This document shows, piece by piece, positions 26,173 through 34,363 of a DNA stretch of 64,000 nt. The notes under the pieces were generated by a model. That model saw only the letters and a list, made by a program, of their open reading frames with translations, did no database searches and was not told the origin of the DNA. Both the position numbers and the translations under genes were made by a program. The stretch is from Streptomyces sp. Sge12 (GTDB lineage: Bacteria; Actinomycetota; Actinomycetes; Streptomycetales; Streptomycetaceae). The DNA is taken from NCBI RefSeq assembly GCF_002080455.1, contig NZ_CP020555.1:4084001-4148000 (forward strand), given 5' to 3'. Position 1 is the stretch's first letter. Each line of letters opens with the position of its first letter.

Positions 26173-26205
26173 CGGTCCGAGCCACTAGGGGGGAGGCTCG
26201 GACCG
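26173..26205 (-). terminator. Hairpin after the PLP sulfur-amino-acid gene
   Basis: Perfect 11-bp stem (26173-26183 with 26195-26205), 28 bp past the stop codon at 26234 on the minus strand. Confidence 0.7.
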
Positions 26206-26233
26206 TCGCCCAGCCGCGGGGGTCCCTCGCCGG

Positions 26234-27475
26234 TCAGGCCGGGCCCGCGTGGTCGAGGGCACGCAGCACGTCCGCGACGAGGTCCTCGGTGTCCTCGGCC
26301 CCGGCGGAGAAGCGGATGAAGCCCTCCGGCACGGCGTCGCCGCCCCACCGTCCGCGCCGCTCGGCGGTGGACCGTACCCCGCCGAAACTCGTGGCGTCCT
26401 CGACCAGGTGCAGGGCGGCCATGAATCGCTCCGCGTGCGCGCGGTCGGGCAGCGTGAAGGAGACCACCGAGCCGAAGCCGCGCATCTGCCGGGCGGCCGT
26501 CTTGTGGGAGCGGTCCGTGGGCAGCCCCGGGTAGCGCAGCCCGCTGACGTCGGTGCGGTGCGTCAACGCCTCTGCGACGGCGAGGGCGTTGGCCCACTGG
26601 CGCTGGGCACGCAGCTGGATCGTGGCGAGGGAGCGGTGGGCGAGCCAGGCCTCCATGGGGCCCGGGATCGCGCCGACGATCTTGCGCCACCGCCGGACCC
26701 GGGCGGCGAGCTCCGGATCGCGGCAGACGACGTAGCCGAGCAGGACGTCACCGTGGCCGGTGAGGCCCTTGGTGCCGCTCGCCACCGAGAAGTCCGCCCC
26801 CAGCTCCAGGGGCCGCTGCCCGAGCGGGGTGGCCAGGGTGTTGTCGACGGCGACCAGGGTCCCGCCGGCGTGCGCCGCGTCCACGAGGCGGCGGACGTCG
26901 CACACGTCGAGGCCGGGATTGGACGGGGTCTCGATCCACAGCAGCCGGGCTCCGTCGAGGGCTGCGAGCTGGGCGTCGTCGCCGGTCGGCGCGGTACGCA
27001 CGTGGATCCCGTACGCCTCCAGCTGCTCCCGCAGCAGGGGCAGCGCCTGGTAGCCGTCGTCGGGCAGGACCACCGTGTCGCCGGTGTGCGCCTGGGAGAG
27101 GAGGACGGCAGAGACCGCCGCCATGCCGGAGGCGAAGACGATGGTGTGCACGTCCTCGCCGGGAGCCTCCAGTTCCCCGATGGCCCGTTCCAGCAGGGTC
27201 CAGGTGGGGTTGGTGTCGCGGCCGTAGGCGTACGGGCCCTCGACATCGCCCGGGAGGTGGAAGTGGGCGGCGAAGACCGGTCCGGGCAGCGGCGGCTCGT
27301 TCTTGACGGCCTCGGGCAGTCCGGCCCGGACGGCCCGGGTGCCGTCACCGAAAGCGGCCGGGGCGCCGGCGGCCGGGCGGCCGGCGGCCGGGCGGGCAGA
27401 GGCGGTCCGGGCAGGGGCGGGCCCGGACGCGGCCGAGCCGGCCGGTCCGGACTCCTGGGGGGCGTAGTCGTTCAC
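26234..27475 (-). CDS. Cystathionine gamma-lyase/synthase family PLP enzyme
   Basis: A 413-residue Cys/Met-metabolism PLP enzyme. An Ala/Pro-rich head (1-40) is followed by the core with YGRDTNPTWTLLERAIGELE, FASGMAAVSAVLLS, and the PLP-lysine site SVASGTKGLTGHGD. It probably eliminates or exchanges the gamma substituent of cystathionine or homoserine esters. The start GTG overlaps the stop of ptpA by 4 bp (GTGA), so the two are translationally coupled. Which reaction it favours cannot be told by eye. Confidence 0.87.
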   Translation of the reverse strand: MNDYAPQESGPAGSAASGPAPARTASARPAAGRPAAGAPAAFGDGTRAVRAGLPEAVKNEPPLPGPVFAAHFHLPGDVEGPYAYGRDTNPTWTLLERAIGELEAPGEDVHTIVFASGMAAVSAVLLSQAHTGDTVVLPDDGYQALPLLREQLEAYGIHVRTAPTGDDAQLAALDGARLLWIETPSNPGLDVCDVRRLVDAAHAGGTLVAVDNTLATPLGQRPLELGADFSVASGTKGLTGHGDVLLGYVVCRDPELAARVRRWRKIVGAIPGPMEAWLAHRSLATIQLRAQRQWANALAVAEALTHRTDVSGLRYPGLPTDRSHKTAARQMRGFGSVVSFTLPDRAHAERFMAALHLVEDATSFGGVRSTAERRGRWGGDAVPEGFIRFSAGAEDTEDLVADVLRALDHAGPA

Positions 27476-27963
27476 GCGGGGTGCTCCTTCACGGCATCAC
27501 GTACGGCGTCCAGCAGACCGGGGCTCGCGGCCTCGACCAGCTCCAGGCACTCCTCGAATCCGTCGAGCGGCCCGTAGTAGGGATCCGGTACGTCGGTCTG
27601 CGCGGCCGAGGCCGCTGGATCGTAGGACCGCAGCAGCCGCACCTTTGCGGCGTCCTGCGCAGTGGGCGCGAGCGCCCGGAGGTCCCTTTGGTGCTCGGCG
27701 TCGAGCGCGATGACGAGGTCCAGGCGGGCGAACCAGGAGGAGCGGAACTGGCGTGCCCGGTGGTCCTGTTCGTAGCCGGCCGCGTCCAGGACGGCGATGG
27801 TGCGGGGGTCGGCCCCGTCCCCCTCGTGCCAGCCGCCGGTTCCGGCGCTGTCCACCTCGACCAGGGTGTCGAGCCCGGCCGCCGCCACGTGGGCGCGGAA
27901 GACGGACTCGGCCATGGGGGAGCGGCATATGTTGCCCGTGCAGACGAAGCAGACGCGATACAT
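27472..27963 (-). CDS. ptpA: Low-molecular-weight protein tyrosine phosphatase
   Basis: A 163-residue phosphatase. The P-loop CTGNICRS holds Cys8 and Arg14, and the acid is in VPDPYYG near residue 128. It matches S. coelicolor PtpA, which has been linked to secondary metabolism. The ATG lies 10 bp past the stop of the small membrane protein gene upstream, and the end overlaps the PLP enzyme gene. Confidence 0.94.
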   Translation of the reverse strand: MYRVCFVCTGNICRSPMAESVFRAHVAAAGLDTLVEVDSAGTGGWHEGDGADPRTIAVLDAAGYEQDHRARQFRSSWFARLDLVIALDAEHQRDLRALAPTAQDAAKVRLLRSYDPAASAAQTDVPDPYYGPLDGFEECLELVEAASPGLLDAVRDAVKEHPA

Positions 27964-27973
27964 GTCCGCCCGT

Positions 27974-28354
27974 TCAGTTCTTTTCGGGCAGGACCATGTT
28001 CACGGCCCAGGAGACGATCGAGATGATCAGGCCACCGAGGATCGCGGTCCAGAAACCGTCGACGTGGAAGCTGAGGTCCAGCTTGCCGGCCAGCCAGGAG
28101 GTGAGCAGCAGCATCAGGGCGTTCACCACGAGGGTGAACAGACCCAGGGTCAGGACGAACAGCGGCAGTGAGAACAGCTTCACCACCGGCTTGACGAGCA
28201 GGTTGACCAGGCCGAAGACCAGTGCGACCAGGATCAGGGTGAGTGTCCGGCGGCCCGTGCTGCTGCCGTCGTCGAGGGTGATGCCGGAAAGCAGCCAGAT
28301 GGCGACGGCCAGGGCCGCCGCGTTGGCGAGCGTCTTGACTACGAAATTCGTCAT
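27974..28354 (-). CDS. Phage-holin-family small membrane protein (PF04020 type)
   Basis: A 126-residue protein with four hydrophobic segments, including LVALVFGLVNLLVKPVVKLF and LFVLTLGLFTLVVNALMLLL. This is the widespread bacterial family named for holin resemblance but not shown to lyse cells. The start is ATG 28354; the open frame back to 28438 is not used. It heads the same-strand run with ptpA and the PLP enzyme. Confidence 0.82.
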   Translation of the reverse strand: MTNFVVKTLANAAALAVAIWLLSGITLDDGSSTGRRTLTLILVALVFGLVNLLVKPVVKLFSLPLFVLTLGLFTLVVNALMLLLTSWLAGKLDLSFHVDGFWTAILGGLIISIVSWAVNMVLPEKN

Positions 28355-28443
28355 GTGTCTGATCGTGGCAGAGAAGATCCTGGTGGAACATCCGCAGATC
28401 AGCGGATGCGATGGAACGATCGAGTACAAGGGGCGCAACGACG

Positions 28444-28761
28444 ATGAAAGCCTTCCGGCTTGACGATCTCGAAGCGGAGCGGGCCGCCAACGACGGCGCC
28501 TATCTGCAGTTCCTGCGCGAGCGGAACATGTCGGTCGGGCTGTACGCGCTCGATGCCGGACAGATCGATCCGCAGCTCCCGCACCGGCAGGACGAGGTGT
28601 ACTTCGTCGTCAGCGGGCGGGCCTCGATCACGGTCGGGGAGGAGACGACGACCGTGGCGCGCGGCAGCGTCGTCTACGTCCCGGCCGGTGTCCCGCACAA
28701 GTTCCACCACATCACCGAGGACCTGAAGGTGATGGTGGTGTTCTCCCCGCCGGAGAGCTGA
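28444..28761 (+). CDS. Cupin domain protein
   Basis: A 105-residue single cupin barrel. Motif 1 is LPHRQDEVYFVVSGRASI (about 46-63), motif 2 is VYVPAGVPHKFHH, so His and Glu metal ligands are present. AAGGGG precedes ATG 28444. Enzyme or sensor role unknown. It is divergent from the holin-like gene. Confidence 0.85.
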   Translation: MKAFRLDDLEAERAANDGAYLQFLRERNMSVGLYALDAGQIDPQLPHRQDEVYFVVSGRASITVGEETTTVARGSVVYVPAGVPHKFHHITEDLKVMVVFSPPES

Positions 28762-28784
28762 GCGGCACGGGTGGATGAGGGTCG

Positions 28785-28816
28785 CGGCCCTGATCCCCCT
28801 AAGGGGCGGATCAGGG
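28785..28816 (+). terminator. Imperfect hairpin after the cupin gene
   Basis: CCTGATCCCCC pairs imperfectly with GGGGCGGATCAGG around TAA, 25-55 bp past the stop. Likely terminator. Confidence 0.5.
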
Positions 28817-28904
28817 GACTCCGGGGGCTCGCGGGCCCCGATCCGAGTCCGTGGACTCCTAGCATCGGGAGCAGGAAGTCACGGACGAGGAAGAGGTCGA
28901 GGAC

Positions 28905-29132
28905 ATGGACGGCATCCGACAGATATTCGCAGGTATGCCCTGGTGGGTTAAGTGGGTCGCGGTTCCGTTGCTGGCGCTCTTCGTCTTCGGCGGTGTGATC
29001 ACCAGCATCCTGGGCGCGCTGATCGGCTTCGTCTTCAAGCTGCTCCTCTTCGTCGGCCTCGTCGGCGGACTGATCTTCCTGGTGAAGAAGTTCAGCGGCA
29101 GCGGATCGAAGTCCTCCTCCGGAGAGTGGTAG
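28905..29132 (+). CDS. DUF5326 family small membrane protein
   Basis: A 75-residue protein, MDGIRQIFAGMPWWVKWVAV then two hydrophobic stretches (about 17-60) and a Ser/Gly tail. It matches the DUF5326 family found in Streptomyces. Function unknown. It lies upstream of ssgR. Confidence 0.8.
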   Translation: MDGIRQIFAGMPWWVKWVAVPLLALFVFGGVITSILGALIGFVFKLLLFVGLVGGLIFLVKKFSGSGSKSSSGEW

Positions 29133-29427
29133 GCGGGAGCGGTCCGGGTGGTCCCGGGATTGAGCCAGGTGAGGGAACATGACTCGCCAAACCGCTCACC
29201 TCCCCGGAATCGGTGGATAGAGTGGCAATCTGTGCCGTTCCCTGGGCACCGAAAGCCGGTACCGCCGCTCCGCCCTGCCGCCCTGACCTGCGGCGATGAA
29301 AACGAGCCGCCGAGTACGACCCCCAGGAGCCACGGCACGCGCGGGGGCGGCCCCCGCAGGGCGGGCCTCCCCAACGGCCCGCCGCCACGCCTGGGGGTGA
29401 GCTTTGTCTCCGGTTCACAATGCCGGT
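29133..29427. promoter_or_regulatory. Region upstream of ssgR
   Basis: 295 bp with no convincing gene. It contains AGGTGAG at 29166-29172 facing CTCACCT at 29195-29201, and no good ribosome site before ssgR. The ssgR promoter probably lies here, but I cannot place it. Confidence 0.4.
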
Positions 29428-30174
29428 GTGCCGACTCTGATCGGTTCGGTGCAGCGCGCGCTGAGGCTGCTCGAAGCGGCGGGGTCCCATAGCGAGGGAG
29501 CCCCGGCGAAACAGCTGGCTCGCGAGGCCGGGCTCCCGCTTCCCACCGCGTACCACCTGCTGCGCACCCTCACGCACGAGGGCTATCTGCGCAGAGCGAG
29601 AGGAGTCTTCGTACTGGGCGAGGCTGCGGGTCGGCTCGCCGGTGGGGGACTACAGCAGAAACGTCGCAGCATGATCCTCGACTCCCTCGCGCACTTCCGC
29701 GACGCCGTCGGGGCCCCCGTCTACTTCGCGGTCTACCGCGAGGGTGAGATCGAGGTCGTGGGTGTCTCGGACACCCCGGCCAGCCCGGCCTGCGAGGAGT
29801 GGGCCGACTTCCGGGCGACCGGCCATGCGCACGCCATCGGGCAGTGCCTGCTCGGGCAACTCGACGAGAAGACGCGCAAGGACTACTACGACCGCCATCC
29901 GGTCGAGGCCATCACCCCTTATACGGTGCGGGATCTGCGGTCCCTGGAAAACCGGATCGCGACCCTCGGGCGAATGCAGCCGGTGATCGAGCGCCAGGAA
30001 TATGCCCTGGGCACCATCTGCGCCGCCATCCCCATTACGGCCGGCGATACGGCCGCGACCATGGCTATTTCTCTACCCCTCCACCAAGAAGACCGATTGC
30101 TCTATGTAGTCGATCGGCTACGGAGTGAAGTAGGCGCGCTGTTGAGCACCCTCTCGTTCTCTATCAGTATCTGA
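29428..30174 (+). CDS. ssgR: IclR-type activator of ssgA
   Basis: A 248-residue IclR-family regulator. The winged helix reads LIGSVQRALRLLEAAG and AREAGLPLPTAYHLLRTLTH; the effector domain follows with GHAHAIGQCLLGQLD and MAISLPLHQEDR. In S. coelicolor, SsgR is needed for ssgA expression and hence sporulation, and this gene stands just before ssgA. GTG 29428 is chosen; the frame is open to 29404. The last ~30 codons use unusually many A/T-ending codons for this genome. Confidence 0.92.
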   Translation: MPTLIGSVQRALRLLEAAGSHSEGAPAKQLAREAGLPLPTAYHLLRTLTHEGYLRRARGVFVLGEAAGRLAGGGLQQKRRSMILDSLAHFRDAVGAPVYFAVYREGEIEVVGVSDTPASPACEEWADFRATGHAHAIGQCLLGQLDEKTRKDYYDRHPVEAITPYTVRDLRSLENRIATLGRMQPVIERQEYALGTICAAIPITAGDTAATMAISLPLHQEDRLLYVVDRLRSEVGALLSTLSFSISI

Positions 30175-30271
30175 AAACTCACTCCTTGTGATCTGCTACC
30201 GCTTCCACCACTCTTGTCAAGTGGGTCCTGGGGGATCATTCCTGGCCACTTCAACTACAGCGGGGTAGTCA

Positions 30272-30721
30272 ATGCGCGAGTCGGTACAGGCAGAGGTCAT
30301 GATGAGCTTCCTCGTTTCCGAGGAGCTCTCGTTCCGGATTCCGGTGGAACTCCGGTACGACGCACGCGACCCCTACGCAGTCCGCCTGACCTTCCACCTT
30401 CCCGGAGATGCGCCCGTGACCTGGGCGTTCGGCCGGGAACTTCTCCTCGACGGCATCAACAAGCCATGCGGTGACGGCGATGTGCACATCGCCCCCACCC
30501 ACCCCGAAGATCTTTCCGACGTCCACATCCGACTCCAGGTCGGCGGCGACCGGGCCCTGTTCCGGGCCAGCGCGGCTCCGCTCGTCGCGTTCCTCGACCG
30601 CACCGACCGGATCGTTCCGCTCGGACAGGAGCGCAACCTGGGCGACTTCGAGGAGAACCTCGACGAGGCCCTCGTCAAGATCCTTGCTGAATCGCACCAG
30701 AACGAGCAGAACGCCGGCTGA
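30272..30721 (+). CDS. ssgA: Sporulation and cell-division activator SsgA
   Basis: A 149-residue SsgA-like protein, a family found only in sporulating actinobacteria, which directs where septa form in aerial hyphae. Diagnostic stretches are FLVSEELSFRIPVELRYDAR, VTWAFGRELLLDGINKP and FLDRTDRIVPLGQERNLGDF. The first ATG gives MRESVQAEV as in the S. griseus form; ATG 30302 (MSFLV) has a better AGAGG site and would match the shorter S. coelicolor form. Confidence 0.95.
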   Translation: MRESVQAEVMMSFLVSEELSFRIPVELRYDARDPYAVRLTFHLPGDAPVTWAFGRELLLDGINKPCGDGDVHIAPTHPEDLSDVHIRLQVGGDRALFRASAAPLVAFLDRTDRIVPLGQERNLGDFEENLDEALVKILAESHQNEQNAG

Positions 30722-30724
30722 CCT

Positions 30725-32272
30725 TCAGCGCTTGCGCCGCCGGCCCCGGCCGCGGACCGGCCCCGTGGCCGGCACGCCGGCCGGGGATCCCGGTCGGTCG
30801 GCAGAAACCACCAGCGCGGCCAGCGCCGTGGTCACGGGGACCGAGGCCACCAGCCCGATCGAGCCCACGAGGGTCCGTACGATCTCCTCCGCCACCAGCT
30901 CGCTGTTGGCCACCGAACCCATGCTGCTGTTCGCGATGGAGAACAGCAGGAGCAGGGGCAGCGCGGCACCCGCGTAGGCCAGCACCAGCGTGTTGACCAC
31001 CGATGCGATGTGGTCGCGGCCGATCCTGATGGCCGCCCGGTAGAGGGCCCGCGGTCCCATCGAGGGGTCCGCCTGGCGCAGTTCCCACACCGCCGAGGTC
31101 TGGGTGACCGTCACGTCGTCGAGCACGCCCAGCGATCCGATGATCACACCTGCGAGCAGCAAACCGCTCATGTCGATGTCCGGGTACAGCCCGTGGATCA
31201 GCCCGGTGTTGTCATCGGTGTTGCCGCTGAGGAACGCCCAGTCGATGAAGCCCGAACCGAGCAGCCCGATCAGCAGCAGCGAGACGAGCGTGCCGAGAAC
31301 GGCCACCGAGGTACGGGCGGTCAGCCCGTGGCACATGTAGAGCGCGATCAGCATGATCGCGCTCGCCCCGATCACCGCGACCACCAGCGGGTTCGAGCCC
31401 TGCAGGATGGCCGGGAGGATGAAGAGGGTCAGCACGCCGAAGCTGACCACCAGCGCGATCAGCGCGAACAGCCCGCGCATCCGCCCGACGACGACGACCG
31501 CGACCGCGAAGATGCCGGCCAGCAGCGCCATCGGGAGCTTGCGGTTGACGTCGATCACCGAGTACTGGAGGTCCCGCGGGGCGTCCGGCGCGTACGCCAC
31601 CACCACCTCCTGGCCGTCCTCCAACTGGCGCGGCGCACCCGGCTGGACGATCTCCACGAAGGTGCGGCCCTTGTCCGGGCCGCTGGTGACCTCGACGGTG
31701 GCCTTCTTGCACTCGCCGGTCTGCTCGGCCTGTGCCTGGCGGCCCGAGGGGGTGGAGGGGGCCGCGGTCGTCGGTACCTGGGCGGCGTTCACGGACTTGC
31801 AGTCGACCTGTTCGAGCGTGGTGACCACGCCCTGCTGGGTCTGCCGGTCGAAGCCCACCCCGCTGCGCTCGTGGTCGGGGGCGCCGCCCGGCCACAGCAC
31901 CGCCATGCCGATGAAGACGGCGGCCGCGAAGGGGATCAGGACGGCGGCGATGACCTTGCGCAGGTGCTTCGAGACGGGGGCGGCCGGCCCGTGGCTGTGG
32001 CTGTGGCCGTGGCCGTGGGCATGCCCCGCCGAGGCGTGACCGCCGGAGTGTCCGCCGGGGTGTCCGCCGGAGTGTCCGTCGGGGTGTCCGCCGGAGTGTC
32101 CGTCGGAAGGACCGTTTGCATGGCCGTTTGAATGACCGCCGGACTGCCCCGGCGCGTGTCCGGCGGACCGTCCGGGGCTCCCGTGCTCGTGGCCGTCGTG
32201 CTCGTGGCCGTCGTGGCCGTTGTGGCCATGGGTGGCTGTGGGCTCGGTGGGGGGCTGCGGCGAGGGCGTCAC
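30725..32272 (-). CDS. YibE/F family membrane protein with a His-rich head
   Basis: About 515 residues. The N-terminal ~110 are cytoplasmic and built of His/Gly repeats (GGHS, GGHP, DGHS). One membrane helix follows, then an extracytoplasmic domain with the pair of Cys seen in CKSVN and GECKK, then a YibE/F core of about seven helices with GVLDDVTVTQTSAVWELRQ. Start is uncertain: GTG 32272 has GATGAT 6 bp upstream (leaderless); GTG 32305 is possible. The stop is 4 bp from the ssgA stop. Function unknown; metal handling is an inference. Confidence 0.85.
   Translation of the reverse strand: MTPSPQPPTEPTATHGHNGHDGHEHDGHEHGSPGRSAGHAPGQSGGHSNGHANGPSDGHSGGHPDGHSGGHPGGHSGGHASAGHAHGHGHSHSHGPAAPVSKHLRKVIAAVLIPFAAAVFIGMAVLWPGGAPDHERSGVGFDRQTQQGVVTTLEQVDCKSVNAAQVPTTAAPSTPSGRQAQAEQTGECKKATVEVTSGPDKGRTFVEIVQPGAPRQLEDGQEVVVAYAPDAPRDLQYSVIDVNRKLPMALLAGIFAVAVVVVGRMRGLFALIALVVSFGVLTLFILPAILQGSNPLVVAVIGASAIMLIALYMCHGLTARTSVAVLGTLVSLLLIGLLGSGFIDWAFLSGNTDDNTGLIHGLYPDIDMSGLLLAGVIIGSLGVLDDVTVTQTSAVWELRQADPSMGPRALYRAAIRIGRDHIASVVNTLVLAYAGAALPLLLLFSIANSSMGSVANSELVAEEIVRTLVGSIGLVASVPVTTALAALVVSADRPGSPAGVPATGPVRGRGRRRKR
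32045..32104. repeat. 12-bp tandem repeats in the YibE/F gene
   Basis: Five near-identical 12-bp units (GGAGTGTCCGCC type), each coding for four residues such as GGHS or GGHP on the minus strand. Confidence 0.85.
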
Positions 32273-32350
32273 CAGCAGATCATCGCAAGAGATGAGGGGG
32301 CCCACTGTTCAGCACGCCATGGATGACGCTAGCGTGGGGGCACCTTTGCA

Positions 32351-32474
32351 CAACGCGGGAGCTCGGAGCACCGGGCTGAGAGGACGCTGATCACCGTACG
32401 AGCATCACGGATGCGTACGGGAAGAGGCTGCGTCGACCGCCGAACCTGTTACCGGGTAATGCCGGCGTAGGGAG
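32351..32474 (+). ncRNA. TPP riboswitch (thi box) of thiC
   Basis: The conserved CTGAGAGG at 32375-32382 and the 3' block ACCTG ... CGGGTAATGCCGGCGTAGGGAG (32444-32474) are both present in the right order. The GGGAG at the end lies 10 bp before the thiC ATG, so ligand binding can hide the ribosome site and shut off translation when thiamine pyrophosphate is plentiful. Confidence 0.95.
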
Positions 32475-32484
32475 ATCAGGTCTC

Positions 32485-34269
32485 ATGACCATTCAGGATG
32501 CACGCACGCCTGCCGTCAGCCAGGACGCCGACGGGACCGAGCGCCAGCCCGGCTGGCACAAGGGATACCTGGCGGGCTCCCGGCCCGACCTCCGGGTGCC
32601 GGTCCGCCAGGTCCACCTCACCAACGGCAAGGACGTGACGCTCTACGACACGTCCGGCCCGTACACCGACCCGCAGATCGAGACCGACGTCCGCCGCGGC
32701 CTCGCGCCGCTCCGCGAGAACTGGATCATCAGCCGCGGTGACACCGAGGAGTACGCGGGCCGCCCCGTGCGCCCCGAGGACGACGGCATCAAGCACACCT
32801 CGCCGCGCGGCGGCCTCAAGAACCTCGACGCCGTCTTCCCCGGCCGCCCCCGGCAGCCCCGCCGCGGCCGGGGCGGCGCCGCCGTCACGCAGCTCGCGTA
32901 CGCCCGCCGCGGTGAGATCACCCCGGAGATGGAGTACGTCGCGATCCGCGAGAACGTCTCCCCCGAGGTCGTCCGCGAGGAGATTGCCGCAGGTCGCGCG
33001 GTACTTCCGGCGAACGTGAACCACCCCGAGATCGAGCCGATGATCATCGGTAAGCGCTTCCTGGTGAAGGTCAACGCCAACATCGGGAACTCCGCGGTCA
33101 CCTCCTCCATCGAGGAGGAGGTCGACAAGATGACCTGGGCGACCAAGTGGGGCGCCGACACGGTCATGGACCTCTCGACCGGCCGCAACATCCACACCAC
33201 CCGCGAGTGGGTGCTGCGCAACTCCCCCGTCCCGATCGGCACCGTGCCGCTCTACCAGGCGCTGGAGAAGGTCGACGGCCGCGCCGAGGACCTGACCTGG
33301 GAGATCTACAAGGACACGGTCATCGAGCAGGCCGAGCAGGGCGTCGACTACATGACGGTCCACGCCGGCGTGCTGCTGCCCTACGTGCCGCTGACCGCCC
33401 GTCGCAAGACCGGCATCGTCTCGCGCGGCGGCTCGATCATGGCCGCGTGGTGCCTGGCGCACCACAAGGAGAACTTCCTCTACACGAACTTCGAGGAGCT
33501 CTGCGAGATCCTCGCGACGTACGACGTCACGTACTCCCTCGGCGACGGCCTGCGCCCCGGCTCGATCGCGGACGCCAACGACGCGGCCCAGTTCGCCGAG
33601 CTGAAGACGCTGGGCGAGCTGAACATGATCGCCAAGCGGCACAACGTCCAGACGATGATCGAGGGCCCGGGCCACGTCCCGATGCACAAGATCAAGGAGA
33701 ACATCGACCTCCAGCAGGAGATCTGCGAGGAGGCGCCGTTCTACACGCTCGGCCCGCTGACCACGGACGTCGCGCCCGCGTACGACCACATCACCTCGGG
33801 CATCGGCGCCGCGATGATCGCCTGGTGGGGCACCGCGATGCTCTGCTACGTCACGCCCAAGGAGCACCTGGGCCTGCCCAACCGCGACGACGTCAAGACC
33901 GGCGTCATCACGTACAAGATCGCGGCGCACGCCGCGGACCTGGCCAAGGGCCACCCGGGCGCCCAGGAGTGGGACGACGCCCTGTCCGACGCGCGGTTCG
34001 AGTTCCGCTGGGAGGACCAGTTCAACCTGGCCCTCGACCCGGACACGGCCCGCGAGTTCCACGACGAGACCCTCCCGGCCGAGCCGGCCAAGACCGCGCA
34101 CTTCTGCTCCATGTGCGGCCCGAAGTTCTGCTCGATGAAGATCTCGCAGGACATCCGCCGTGAGCACGGTGGCGACCTGAAGGCCGAGGAGATCCGGGCG
34201 GGCATGGCCGAGAAGTCCGCCGAGTTCGCGGCTTCGGGCAGCCGCGTCTACCTGCCGCTCGCCGACTGA
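32485..34269 (+). CDS. thiC: Phosphomethylpyrimidine synthase ThiC
   Basis: A 594-residue radical-SAM enzyme that rearranges aminoimidazole ribotide into the pyrimidine of thiamine. The C-terminal 4Fe-4S motif CSMCGPKFCSMK is intact, and core landmarks such as IEGPGHVPMHKI and MTVHAGVLL are present. Full length, directly behind a TPP riboswitch. Monocistronic, with a strong terminator after it. Confidence 0.98.
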   Translation: MTIQDARTPAVSQDADGTERQPGWHKGYLAGSRPDLRVPVRQVHLTNGKDVTLYDTSGPYTDPQIETDVRRGLAPLRENWIISRGDTEEYAGRPVRPEDDGIKHTSPRGGLKNLDAVFPGRPRQPRRGRGGAAVTQLAYARRGEITPEMEYVAIRENVSPEVVREEIAAGRAVLPANVNHPEIEPMIIGKRFLVKVNANIGNSAVTSSIEEEVDKMTWATKWGADTVMDLSTGRNIHTTREWVLRNSPVPIGTVPLYQALEKVDGRAEDLTWEIYKDTVIEQAEQGVDYMTVHAGVLLPYVPLTARRKTGIVSRGGSIMAAWCLAHHKENFLYTNFEELCEILATYDVTYSLGDGLRPGSIADANDAAQFAELKTLGELNMIAKRHNVQTMIEGPGHVPMHKIKENIDLQQEICEEAPFYTLGPLTTDVAPAYDHITSGIGAAMIAWWGTAMLCYVTPKEHLGLPNRDDVKTGVITYKIAAHAADLAKGHPGAQEWDDALSDARFEFRWEDQFNLALDPDTAREFHDETLPAEPAKTAHFCSMCGPKFCSMKISQDIRREHGGDLKAEEIRAGMAEKSAEFAASGSRVYLPLAD

Positions 34270-34285
34270 GCGCGGGAGCGACACA

Positions 34286-34326
34286 GGACGGACCCGCGAC
34301 CCATGGGGGGAGTCGCGGGTCCGTCC
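34286..34326 (+). terminator. Terminator of thiC
   Basis: Perfect 15-bp stem (34286-34300 with 34312-34326), 11-base loop. Convergent with the next gene and probably bidirectional. Confidence 0.85.
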
Positions 34327-34363
34327 GCTGTCCGGGGCGCGCGGGCGGTGACCGCGCTCCGCG

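Noticed and set aside
31010..32131. Long plus-strand frame over the YibE/F gene
   Set aside because: Asp/Gly/Arg-rich antisense shadow; membrane helices are clear on the minus strand.
31990..32240. CRISPR-like short repeats near 32.05 kb
   Set aside because: They are 12-bp contiguous coding repeats for His/Gly residues with no spacers.
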